Source: a virus. Taken from it: DNA of 26,531 nucleotides. The position numbers and the translations under genes are program-made. The notes under the pieces were generated by a model. That model made no database searches, was not told where the DNA came from, and was given only the letters and a program-made list of their open reading frames with translations. Positions 21,099-26,484 of the stretch are shown in pieces. Location of the stretch: positions 1 through 26,531 of IMG/VR virus record IMGVR_UViG_3300002835_000930. One strand, written 5' to 3'. The first letter of the stretch is position 1, and every line of letters begins with the position of its first letter.

Positions 21099-21360
21099 TA
21101 ATTAATAATAGTATGTAATTTACAATTGCAAATATTCCTAACATTGATAATGCAAATATACACATTATGTTGATTACTATGTTTGAATAAACATGAATAT
21201 AATAATAGTCACTTATAGCCCTATCCGCCTCAGTTTTGCTATAAAGTTTGTTCGCCAGATTATCATACATCTCTTGTTTTGTTATTTGTTCTGACCAATA
21301 TTGTTTGGCGGCATTATATAGTTCAATATCGGTATCTATATTTCTATATTCGTAGTCCAT
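21091..21360 (-). CDS. Membrane protein
   Basis: An 89-residue protein. The acidic, helical N-terminus (DTDIELYNAAKQYW) and ADRAISDYYYI segment precede a long hydrophobic end (IVINIMCIFALSMLGIFAIV and beyond). The ATG at 21360 is chosen for GGAGG 8 nt upstream. Function unknown. Confidence 0.75.
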   Translation of the reverse strand: MDYEYRNIDTDIELYNAAKQYWSEQITKQEMYDNLANKLYSKTEADRAISDYYYIHVYSNIVINIMCIFALSMLGIFAIVNYILLLINA

Positions 21361-21403
21361 AGCAAAAACCTCCATGATTTCTTGCCGCCACAAGAATAAT
21401 AGT

Positions 21404-21562
21404 TTAAGAACAAGCCTTTACATATCGTAAATACATTTCTGCATCTTCTATAGAATCAAATGTTGGTACAAATTCGGTTCCATCGCTTTTTGGTAATTTT
21501 AATAGTTGTTCATTCTTATATACTACAACATTACCATCTTCTACTGATATTCTATATTTCAT
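21404..21562 (-). CDS. Small protein of the LPKSDG paralogue pair
   Basis: A 52-residue protein (GNVVVYKNEQLLKLPKSDGT, then FDSIEDAEMYLRYVKAC). It aligns along most of its length with the protein at 19455-19634, sharing K(N)NE..L.LPKSDG and DAE.YL. ATGA overlap with the upstream gene. Role unknown. Confidence 0.78.
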   Translation of the reverse strand: MKYRISVEDGNVVVYKNEQLLKLPKSDGTEFVPTFDSIEDAEMYLRYVKACS

Positions 21563-21684
21563 TGTGTAACCTCAATATGCCACTTATTTCCATGAAGTTC
21601 CGCAACAACTCCCATATTTAGTTTAACAAGTTCGGACACAATTTCGGCCAATCGCTGAGTTTCATTTAGGTAAAGATAAATCAT
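21559..21684 (-). CDS. Small hypothetical protein
   Basis: A 41-residue protein (MIYLYLNETQRLAEIVSELV, then GVVAELHGNKWHIEV), predicted helix then hairpin. GGAG lies 8 nt before the ATG, and ATGA overlaps join it to both neighbours. Not recognised. Confidence 0.72.
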   Translation of the reverse strand: MIYLYLNETQRLAEIVSELVKLNMGVVAELHGNKWHIEVTQ

Positions 21685-21953
21685 GCTGTTTTCTCCAAAA
21701 TTTTTGTATCTCTAAGATTATGTTCGCCTTCTCTTATCAAGGGCAACCAATAGTATTGGTAAATATCATTCCATGATGGTAGTTCATAAAAAGGATATCC
21801 TTCATTTGCACACTGACCGTTACGCTCATAAACATCATAAAAATCTACCTTGCGATTATTATAGTTTGTCATATCACTATAACAAGCATAAACATCGTAT
21901 GTTCCATATGAAACACTAGAATCAAATATATAAGTGGCTACTAATTCATTCAT
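21681..21953 (-). CDS. Hypothetical Tyr-rich protein
   Basis: A 90-residue acidic, aromatic-rich protein (YIFDSSVSYGTYDVYACYSD, then a YPFYELPSWNDIYQYYWLP segment). The ATG at 21953 overlaps the upstream stop by 8 nt; the longer reading to 22043 runs through the upstream gene and is rejected. Function unknown. Confidence 0.72.
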   Translation of the reverse strand: MNELVATYIFDSSVSYGTYDVYACYSDMTNYNNRKVDFYDVYERNGQCANEGYPFYELPSWNDIYQYYWLPLIREGEHNLRDTKILEKTA

Positions 21954-22128
21954 TGTTATTCTCTTTAATCCATTGTTCAAAACAGTTAACTGCCTGAGTA
22001 TTGTTATCAAAAGTCCACAAGGTGGTAAATCTATGCAAACCAACTTCTCTAATTATTTCGCTGGCCCAAACCATTTCATTACCTTGAGGCTTGCCCAGTA
22101 AATCTGTCCAAGTTTTTTGAGTTACCAT
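21946..22128 (-). CDS. Small protein related to 23606-23821
   Basis: A 60-residue protein. GNEMVWASEIIREVGLHRF and FDNNTQAVNCFEQWIKENN align with GNELIWGRFILRMVGPHKF and SLSEANKAFYEWMEENK of the protein at 23606-23821. Probably a small alpha-beta fold. TAATG overlap with the gene upstream. Function unknown. Confidence 0.78.
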   Translation of the reverse strand: MVTQKTWTDLLGKPQGNEMVWASEIIREVGLHRFTTLWTFDNNTQAVNCFEQWIKENNNE

Positions 22129-22298
22129 TATTTATTCTCCACAAAACTATTATCAAAACTCTGGAAAAGACCGTCAACTTGATCAGCAGTCCAAGCATAA
22201 TTAGGACTATTATCTTCATAGTGTTTCAGATGTTCGCTCAAACATTCAAGAGCATCCAAAATCATTTCCATATCGTGTTTTTCAATGTAATAGTTCAT
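22128..22298 (-). CDS. Small acidic hypothetical protein
   Basis: A 56-residue protein (HDMEMILDALECLSEHLKHY helix, then an AWTADQVDGLF segment). GGAGG lies 5 nt before the ATG at 22298; a TTG four codons earlier is inside the SD and is not used. First gene after its promoter. Confidence 0.75.
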   Translation of the reverse strand: MNYYIEKHDMEMILDALECLSEHLKHYEDNSPNYAWTADQVDGLFQSFDNSFVENK

Positions 22299-22322
22299 AT
22301 CAGCCTCCAAGGTATACGTCTA

Positions 22323-22350
22323 AGCATACCACAGTATCGGCACTTGTCAA
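22323..22350 (-). promoter_or_regulatory. Sigma70-type promoter
   Basis: -35 TTGACA (22345-22350), 16 bp spacer with GCCGATACTGTGG, -10 TATGCT (22323-22328). The spacer is nearly the same as at 16072. Confidence 0.85.
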
Positions 22351-22371
22351 GACAGACTTTAATTTATTGCG

Positions 22372-22533
22372 TCATCTGACTATTTTTTCTACACTAATTT
22401 TCATATTGGTATGCTGTGTAGGAATTAAACAATTTGGATCATTAGTTACAGCATTAACAGCCTGCCATTCATTGTTAACATCAACTATTTCGTATTCGTA
22501 TTCTGTTGTAATGATTACTTTATAATTAGGCAT
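22372..22533 (-). CDS. Small hypothetical protein
   Basis: A 53-residue protein. Strands MPNYKVIITTEYEYEIVD and a C-terminal NMKISVEKIVR frame a helix (NEWQAVNAVTND). It starts 4 nt after the stop of the secreted protein gene. AAGG is 12 nt upstream, so SD is weak. Function unknown. Confidence 0.68.
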   Translation of the reverse strand: MPNYKVIITTEYEYEIVDVNNEWQAVNAVTNDPNCLIPTQHTNMKISVEKIVR

Positions 22534-22537
22534 TTAA

Positions 22538-22807
22538 TCACTTAACCTTAATATCTATGGTATGAGTCTCAGGAACCCCAAATCCATTCTTACAAGTAAA
22601 CTTTAGAGTCACGGTATTACCACTTACTTTTGTGCTAAACTCATGAAAAACAAGAGTATCTGGATAGTTCACCATTTTACGCACCATATCCTTAGCCTTC
22701 AGAATCTTATCAACATCATTTGCCACAACAATATTCGGATTGACTAGAATATCACCAATAAATAGAACGCCAAGACTAAGAACAAAAATCTTCATAAACT
22801 TTTTCAT
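22538..22807 (-). CDS. Exported small protein with signal peptide
   Basis: An 89-residue protein. MKKFMKIFVLSLGVLFIGD and onward to VVA-ND is a clear signal peptide, so the mature part is probably periplasmic or external. The mature domain has KAKDMVRKMVNYPDTLVFHE and VTLKFTCKNGFGVPETHT, a motif seen in other phage secreted proteins (recalled). SD AGGAG. Function unknown; possible superinfection or lysis-related role. Confidence 0.8.
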   Translation of the reverse strand: MKKFMKIFVLSLGVLFIGDILVNPNIVVANDVDKILKAKDMVRKMVNYPDTLVFHEFSTKVSGNTVTLKFTCKNGFGVPETHTIDIKVK

Positions 22808-22840
22808 AATTTTCTCCTATTAAAGATTTATCTATTACAT

Positions 22841-23071
22841 TCAAATAATATCTGCTGTCATAAAATCCATATCCAGATTGAGTTCATCCCAATCCTTCTG
22901 TGTAACATTTCCCACTACCAAATAGTTATCATCTTTGGAATAGTCTTGATGTTTGTCGTACTTAATATAAAAAGGATCAGATTGTACTGATTTCATTTGA
23001 TTCAAATCGACCACTAACTCTTGAGCCTCTTTATGACCAATAACATTACTAAAACACTGAATAAGATTCAT
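22841..23071 (-). CDS. Small hypothetical protein
   Basis: A 76-residue protein (MNLIQCFSNVIGHKEAQELV helix, then DDNYLVVGNVTQKDWDEL). ATTGGAG precedes the ATG, which forms an ATGA overlap with the gene upstream. Not recognised. Confidence 0.75.
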   Translation of the reverse strand: MNLIQCFSNVIGHKEAQELVVDLNQMKSVQSDPFYIKYDKHQDYSKDDNYLVVGNVTQKDWDELNLDMDFMTADII

Positions 23072-23268
23072 TTCTTTTCTCCAATACTTTCGTAGATAAA
23101 ATCGGCCAACGCCTTTAGTTCAAACTCATTAGCGTTAGGGTAAACATAACCCTTTGTTGGAGCCATAACAATATTGTACGGTTTTCCTGTAAAACTCTTT
23201 TGATAATCATCATTCTTATTAATAAAGAACTTAAACTGATTAGCATTAAAGACTGTACCAGTTGTCAT
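23068..23268 (-). CDS. Small protein of the LADFIY family (copy 1)
   Basis: A 66-residue protein. The N-terminal strands (NQFKFFINKNDD, KPYNIVMAP) lead into ELKALADFIYESIGEKK, nearly the same C-terminus as the protein at 23412-23609 (QLKGLADFIYDTIGEKK). The two are tandem paralogues separated by one small gene. No SD; the ATG directly follows the upstream stop. Confidence 0.78.
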   Translation of the reverse strand: MTTGTVFNANQFKFFINKNDDYQKSFTGKPYNIVMAPTKGYVYPNANEFELKALADFIYESIGEKK

Positions 23269-23415
23269 TTATTTTTCCTCAATAGTTTCTTCTAGGAGAC
23301 TAATTGCCGTTTCTAAAAATAAATCATAATCGGCCAACCCCATAGACTCATCATCAATAGTATTATCCCAACTAACAATAAAGTTTCGGATTCTATCTTT
23401 GAGTTCACTAGTCAT
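23269..23415 (-). CDS. Small acidic hypothetical protein
   Basis: A 48-residue protein (SELKDRIRNFIVSWDNTIDD, then DYDLFLETAISLLEETIEEK), two helices. GGGG(A) SD precedes the ATG, which forms an ATGA overlap with the upstream gene; the next ATG follows directly after the stop. Not recognised. Confidence 0.74.
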   Translation of the reverse strand: MTSELKDRIRNFIVSWDNTIDDESMGLADYDLFLETAISLLEETIEEK

Positions 23416-23609
23416 TTCTTTTCCCCAATAGTATCATAAATAAAATCGGCTAATCCCTTTAGTTGTTCTATGCTACAATCATGAGTAAAAACGGTGGTCA
23501 TAGTTTGATTGTTATGAATAGAAAAAAATATTCCTTTGGATGTATTTTTGATAAAAATATTCATATTCTGATTTTCATCAAAATAGTGATGTCCAGACTT
23601 TATTGTCAT
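23412..23609 (-). CDS. Small protein of the LADFIY family (copy 2)
   Basis: A 65-residue protein. Strands MNIFIKNTSKGIFFSIHNN precede a QLKGLADFIYDTIGEKK C-terminal helix shared with the protein at 23068-23268 and more weakly with that at 20053-20250. ATGA overlap upstream. Function unknown, but the repeated presence shows local gene duplication. Confidence 0.78.
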   Translation of the reverse strand: MTIKSGHHYFDENQNMNIFIKNTSKGIFFSIHNNQTMTTVFTHDCSIEQLKGLADFIYDTIGEKK

Positions 23610-23821
23610 TTATTTTCCTCCATCCATTCATAGAAAGCCTTGTTAGCCTCAGATAGACTGCTAAAATAGTCCACTTTCTTAAACTTGTGAGGGCCAACCA
23701 TTCGTAGAATAAATCGCCCCCAAATTAGTTCATTACCTTCCATTTTACCATATTTTTGGGTATGATGCCCAATAACGTCTGATTGTTTTGATTTCTTTCC
23801 CATTTCAACCCTATTTGCCAT
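23606..23821 (-). CDS. Small protein related to 21946-22128
   Basis: A 71-residue protein. A basic N-terminus (RVEMGKKSKQSD) is followed by GNELIWGRFILRMVGPHKFK and SLSEANKAFYEWMEENK, which align with the 60-residue protein at 21946-22128. The start overlaps the upstream gene by 11 nt. Function unknown. Confidence 0.78.
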   Translation of the reverse strand: MANRVEMGKKSKQSDVIGHHTQKYGKMEGNELIWGRFILRMVGPHKFKKVDYFSSLSEANKAFYEWMEENK

Positions 23822-23987
23822 AATTAAAGAATTGATTATTAGAAACTAGGGGCTTGATTTCCCTTAATCTGTTATGAATAATGGTCAAATTATTACGGTC
23901 AACACTAACTTTATCATGTAGAGTTTGACTAATTATACTCTTTAACAGTGCTATTTCTTTATCGGTCAATAATACGTTTCTATACAT
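23811..23987 (-). CDS. Small helical hypothetical protein, first gene after a promoter
   Basis: A 58-residue protein (LTDKEIALLKSIISQTLHDK, then VDRNNLTIIHNRLREIKP). The pattern LT..Ei.LlK..isQTL.d...vdr..L..I.n.L is found in other phage proteins (recalled). GGGG lies 7 nt before the ATG. Function unknown. Confidence 0.75.
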   Translation of the reverse strand: MYRNVLLTDKEIALLKSIISQTLHDKVSVDRNNLTIIHNRLREIKPLVSNNQFFNYGK

Positions 23988-24031
23988 TTTTTCCCCAATA
24001 TATTATACTTTCTACCATTACTAGTACTACC

Positions 24032-24060
24032 AGTATACAACACGGCACAAGGGTTGTCAA
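24032..24060 (-). promoter_or_regulatory. Sigma70-type promoter
   Basis: -35 TTGACA (24055-24060), 17 bp spacer ending GTGTTG, -10 TATACT (24032-24037). The predicted leader is about 38 nt. It drives the cluster of tiny genes from 23987 downward. Confidence 0.9.
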
Positions 24061-24182
24061 TAGGGTTTATCGACACTCTGCCATATTGGCCTTTAATCTA
24101 TTTTTTCACCACGGGCTAACAAAATAAGTGAATTTTAATAAGATTGACCGATTTATTTAGCGTAAAGTGATCAATTATAACC
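24061..24182. other. Non-coding stretch between two transcription units
   Basis: About 120 bp without a supported gene, between a membrane protein stop and the promoter at 24032. AT-rich; no strong terminator hairpin is seen. Confidence 0.5.
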
Positions 24183-24359
24183 TTATTGTGGTGAATTATG
24201 CAGAGAAGAAGAGTTATATTGGGTGTTATTATATGTTTTTGAATATAAACTGATAGAATATTCAACAAAAACCCTTGATACCATCATTAGTACTATGGTT
24301 AATATGAATGTTAGGGCTATTTTGTTGTTAAAATATGAAAAAAATTTGATTAGATTCAT
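24183..24359 (-). CDS. Small single-helix membrane protein
   Basis: A 58-residue protein. A basic start (MNLIKFFSYFNNK) precedes a membrane segment (IALTFILTIVLMMVSRVFV) and a Ser/Asn/Tyr-rich tail (YNNTQYNSSSLHNSPQ). ATGA overlap with the Cys-rich gene upstream supports it over the competing plus-strand frame. Function unknown. Confidence 0.68.
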   Translation of the reverse strand: MNLIKFFSYFNNKIALTFILTIVLMMVSRVFVEYSISLYSKTYNNTQYNSSSLHNSPQ

Positions 24360-24571
24360 GAATCACATTCCATACAAGTTCCTAAGATTCTTGTCCAAAA
24401 ATTACATTTGGGAGGTTTTGTTACGGGCCAACAAGAACAACACTTTTCAGAATTAATAAACTCTTTATTATTTGGACTTAATGCTCGCGTGACCGCCCAT
24501 GCTATTTCATCTTCTGTTAATAACAAGTCTAGGCATCTATTGTCTTTGATCATGGTAGTATGATATAACAT
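24356..24571 (-). CDS. Conserved Cys-rich small phage protein
   Basis: A 71-residue protein. LLLTEDEIAWAVTRALSP is a helix; the C-terminus has CCSCWPVTKPPKCNFWTRIL and GTCMEC, a Cys-rich motif familiar from other phage hypotheticals (recalled; CCxCWPV.KPpkC.FW.RiLG.C). A metal site is likely. AGGA lies 7 nt before the ATG. It is preceded by a copy of a repeat block shared with two other genes. Confidence 0.78.
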   Translation of the reverse strand: MLYHTTMIKDNRCLDLLLTEDEIAWAVTRALSPNNKEFINSEKCCSCWPVTKPPKCNFWTRILGTCMECDS

Positions 24572-24635
24572 AATGAGTTCCTATTTTGGCTGACTGTTCC
24601 CATAATTCCGAATCCATTACTTTAGGTGGGACTAT
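24572..24635 (-). repeat. Repeat block copy A (degenerate)
   Basis: Upstream of the Cys-rich gene. Shares ATAGTC, CCxCCTAA, TTCGGA, CAGTCAGCCAAAA and AGGA with copies B and C, with more changes. In one frame it reads IVPPKVMDSEL, compared with IVPPNPSDLR at copy C. Confidence 0.55.
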
Positions 24636-24648
24636 GAAAGAACTATTT

Positions 24649-24676
24649 ATTATAGCCTGACTATGATCGTTGTCAA
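24649..24676 (-). promoter_or_regulatory. Consensus sigma70-type promoter
   Basis: -35 TTGACA (24671-24676), 16 bp spacer ending AGTCAGGC, -10 TATAAT (24649-24654). Lies before the Cys-rich gene at 24571. Confidence 0.8.
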
Positions 24677-24734
24677 TAAATTTGTTATAAAAATCAACCG
24701 GGAAATTTCGACCCTAAATCTTTAGATAGTACAG

Positions 24735-25031
24735 TTAGTATCTTATAACTGGGCCGGACGGCGCCGGATAGAAAACTTGATTAGTATTTAACCATGGAAA
24801 TAAGCAGCACCTTTTCTGAACAACTACTGGTTGTGGAACATAGTAGTTATATACATAGTATGGTTGAGGTTGAACTATAATGCTAGGAACATAAACATGA
24901 ACCGGAACAACTGGTACTATCTGAACCAGTGGAACAACGGGCTGAATATATTGTCCGACTACTACTGTTTGAGCATGAGACAGTGTTGACCAACAAACTA
25001 TAAAAATAAATGCTAATATAATGTTTCTCAT
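24735..25031 (-). CDS. Secreted Val/Pro/Tyr-rich protein
   Basis: A 98-residue protein. MRNIILAFIFIVCWSTLSHA is a signal peptide with cleavage likely before QT. The mature part is low-complexity Val/Pro/Gln/Tyr (VVPVHVYVPSIIVQPQPYYV), then a Cys pair (RCCLFPW) and an aromatic end. Such proteins are known in other large phages without assigned role (recalled). SD AAAAAAGGA comes from repeat block B. It could sit at the cell surface or in the periplasm. Confidence 0.78.
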   Translation of the reverse strand: MRNIILAFIFIVCWSTLSHAQTVVVGQYIQPVVPLVQIVPVVPVHVYVPSIIVQPQPYYVYNYYVPQPVVVQKRCCLFPWLNTNQVFYPAPSGPVIRY

Positions 25032-25117
25032 AACTTCCTTTTTTGGCTGACTATGAACAACCAGAACAAATCCGAAGGATTAGGCGAGACTATCACCATA
25101 TCCAAATATCTTTTCAT
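25028..25117 (-). CDS. 29-residue leader-like ORF in repeat block B
   Basis: MKRYLDMVIVSPNPSDLFWL and onward to SQKRKL. It ends in an ATGA overlap with the secreted protein gene, suggesting translational coupling. VIVSPNPSDL resembles the C-terminus EIVPPNPSDLR of the protein at 25612-25824. It may be a leader peptide or the remnant of a duplicated gene. Confidence 0.5.
   Translation of the reverse strand: MKRYLDMVIVSPNPSDLFWLFIVSQKRKL
25032..25093 (-). repeat. Repeat block copy B
   Basis: Shares an exact CCTAATCCTTCGGATTTG core and CATAGTCAG-CAAAAAAGG with copy C at 25579-25644. It carries the SD of the secreted protein gene. Confidence 0.8.
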
Positions 25118-25127
25118 CACCTACCCT

Positions 25128-25155
25128 ATAGTAAAACCAAGGGAGGTATGGTCAA
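25128..25155 (-). promoter_or_regulatory. Possible promoter after the terminator
   Basis: -35 TTGACC (25150-25155), 16 bp spacer, -10 TACTAT (25128-25133). The boxes are imperfect, but the position just beyond a terminator and before the 25117 ORF supports it. Confidence 0.45.
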
Positions 25156-25169
25156 GCCTGACTACTACT

Positions 25170-25204
25170 AAAAAAAATTTTGGTCCATAAGAGAGATTGG
25201 ACCA
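25170..25204 (-). terminator. Rho-independent terminator
   Basis: TGGTCCA (25204-25198) pairs with TGGACCA (25187-25181) around a 10-nt loop, followed by AAA and a run of eight T on the minus strand. Confidence 0.88.
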
Positions 25205-25419
25205 TTGACAATAGAAGAATCTATATTATTATTGGTGCAGACGGCGAAGGTAGTATATAAGAATACTATAATGGGTACTAGTATTAAATAACACTGTACT
25301 CTTAGAATCTACAACATTCTGCTTGACATCGCCACCACCATGATATATGATAGTGTAGAAGTCCAGAGACTGGTCAATCCTTCATCACCCACCTATTGAC
25401 CATTTCTGGATTTCACAAA
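25205..25419 (-). other. Non-coding or decayed stretch with hairpin
   Basis: About 215 bp between the 25420 gene and the terminator. No frame has a start with SD. One frame is open for about 50 codons (DQSLDFYTIIYHGGGDVKQN and onward) without a start. A strong hairpin lies near its upstream end. It may be a structured 3' UTR, a small RNA or a gene relic. Confidence 0.5.
25363..25409 (-). other. Stable RNA hairpin
   Basis: TGGTCAAT (25402-25395) pairs perfectly with ATTGACCA (25378-25371); CCAGA (25409-25405) pairs with TCTGG (25367-25363) across a small internal loop. The 16-nt loop holds GGTGGG and GTGATGAAGG. No T run follows, so it is not a terminator. Confidence 0.65.
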
Positions 25420-25578
25420 TCAATTACTAATAATCCCGTTGAGTTTTTTAGTCAGATTATCAAAGATTTTATTTGTAGGACCAGTAAGAGCATAATCTTT
25501 CTGATAGCTTTTAATAGCATCAATAAGTTTCCATGCTTCATTTTTACTTATTGAAATACTAACAATTTTGTCTTGCAT
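25420..25578 (-). CDS. Small helical hypothetical protein
   Basis: A 52-residue protein (MQDKIVSISISKNEAWKLID, then YALTGPTNKIFDNLTKKLNG). The ATG at 25578 is chosen for AAAAAAGGG upstream, part of repeat block C; the longer TTG reading is only the repeat itself. Function unknown. Confidence 0.7.
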   Translation of the reverse strand: MQDKIVSISISKNEAWKLIDAIKSYQKDYALTGPTNKIFDNLTKKLNGIISN

Positions 25579-25644
25579 AATATATTCCCTTTTTTGACTG
25601 ACTATGAGCAACTAACGCAAATCCGAAGGATTAGGCGGAACAAT
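25579..25644 (-). repeat. Repeat block copy C
   Basis: The coding end (VPPNPSDLR, stop TAG) of the membrane protein at 25612-25824 plus the SD of the next gene. Very similar to copy B; it probably is the parent copy because it sits in an intact gene. Confidence 0.8.
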
Positions 25645-25824
25645 TTCAACATATCCTTGATCATTCATTATGGTGTGATAAAAAGCATTAATCATAAATC
25701 CTGCTTTTCTATTTAGATGTTCAACTCCTGCTTTAGAAATAAAGAGTCCGCTAAATACTCCGACTACTAGTATTGTTAGCAGATAAAACATCTCAAAAAC
25801 TATTCTAATTTTACTGAATTTCAT
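25612..25824 (-). CDS. Small membrane protein ending IVPPNPSDLR
   Basis: A 70-residue protein. Residues about 8-30 (IVFEMFYLLTILVVGVFSGL) form a membrane helix; the rest (KAGFMINAFYHTIMNDQGYV then EIVPPNPSDLR) is soluble. The C-terminal part is echoed in degraded form at 24590-24718 and in block B. ATGA overlap with the NUDIX gene. Function unknown. Confidence 0.75.
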   Translation of the reverse strand: MKFSKIRIVFEMFYLLTILVVGVFSGLFISKAGVEHLNRKAGFMINAFYHTIMNDQGYVEIVPPNPSDLR

Positions 25825-26222
25825 TTGAGATACTTATAATGTATAAGAGTTAATACCGTACTACTTAATCCGGGCACAATCTTATATTTAGCAACGTCCT
25901 TAATATCTGCCCAAACATAATCACTGTGTTCAAAATTAAGAACAACTTTATCACTATTTAAATTTGCCACAAAAACAGTTTTAATAGTATCTCTGTAACT
26001 AACATCTATGCTCTGAAATAACTTGGGCAAATATACAATCTTAGTTTCTTCATATAGTTCTCTACTAGCAGCATGGGCCAAACTTTCTCCATCTTCTACC
26101 ATTCCTCCCGGTAAACAATATCGACCCGGCATCCACGGCGAAGTTTCTCCACGCTTTAATAGTAACAATTTATTGTTGTATATAGCAGCAACAGTGGCGT
26201 TATTTTGAGAATTATTAGTCAT
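25821..26222 (-). CDS. NUDIX hydrolase
   Basis: A 133-residue NUDIX protein. The box is canonical: G40-MVEDG-E46-SLAHAAS-R54EL-Y-E58E-TKI. Upstream LLLLKRG and PWMPGRYCLPGG fit the usual NUDIX sheet. It would hydrolyse a nucleoside diphosphate-X, such as an oxidised dNTP, nucleotide sugar or RNA cap. The ATG at 26222 matches the domain start and overlaps the upstream stop by 8 nt; the longer reading to 26375 runs through the neighbouring gene. Confidence 0.92.
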   Translation of the reverse strand: MTNNSQNNATVAAIYNNKLLLLKRGETSPWMPGRYCLPGGMVEDGESLAHAASRELYEETKIVYLPKLFQSIDVSYRDTIKTVFVANLNSDKVVLNFEHSDYVWADIKDVAKYKIVPGLSSTVLTLIHYKYLK

Positions 26223-26484
26223 ATATTTCTTTCTTGATCTTATTAAACTCATCATAAAACTTTTGTGATACTTCAGCAACATCAAAATCTTTAGAACCAC
26301 ATAGTCTTGAGTTCTCGATAACTGGTTCAGCATAATTACAAACACTCCAACCCAAATTCTTTTCCATAAATTCACTATCCATACTCTCTAATACATCATA
26401 CAGAGTTTCATCATCATCACAATTAATAGCAAATTTAGTACTATAGGAGATAACATAATTCATTTCTACAAAATATTTAGGCAT
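26215..26484 (-). CDS. Hypothetical protein
   Basis: An 89-residue protein (MPKYFVEMNYVISYSTKFAI strand region, then DDDETLYDVLESMDSEFMEK helix and a C-terminal EVSQKFYDEFNKIKKEI helix). The ATG at 26484 is preferred to a TTG at 26493. Overlaps neighbours by 8 nt at both ends. Function unknown. Confidence 0.72.
   Translation of the reverse strand: MPKYFVEMNYVISYSTKFAINCDDDETLYDVLESMDSEFMEKNLGWSVCNYAEPVIENSRLCGSKDFDVAEVSQKFYDEFNKIKKEIYD

Noticed and set aside
24223-24456. 77-residue plus-strand ORF
   Set aside because: It is antisense to two well-placed minus-strand genes with an ATGA overlap (24183-24359 and 24356-24571), and every other gene is on the minus strand.
24537-24617. 26-residue ORF (MDSELWEQ...) before the Cys-rich gene
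   Set aside because: No SD and strong overlap with the next gene; better explained as part of the repeat-block relic.
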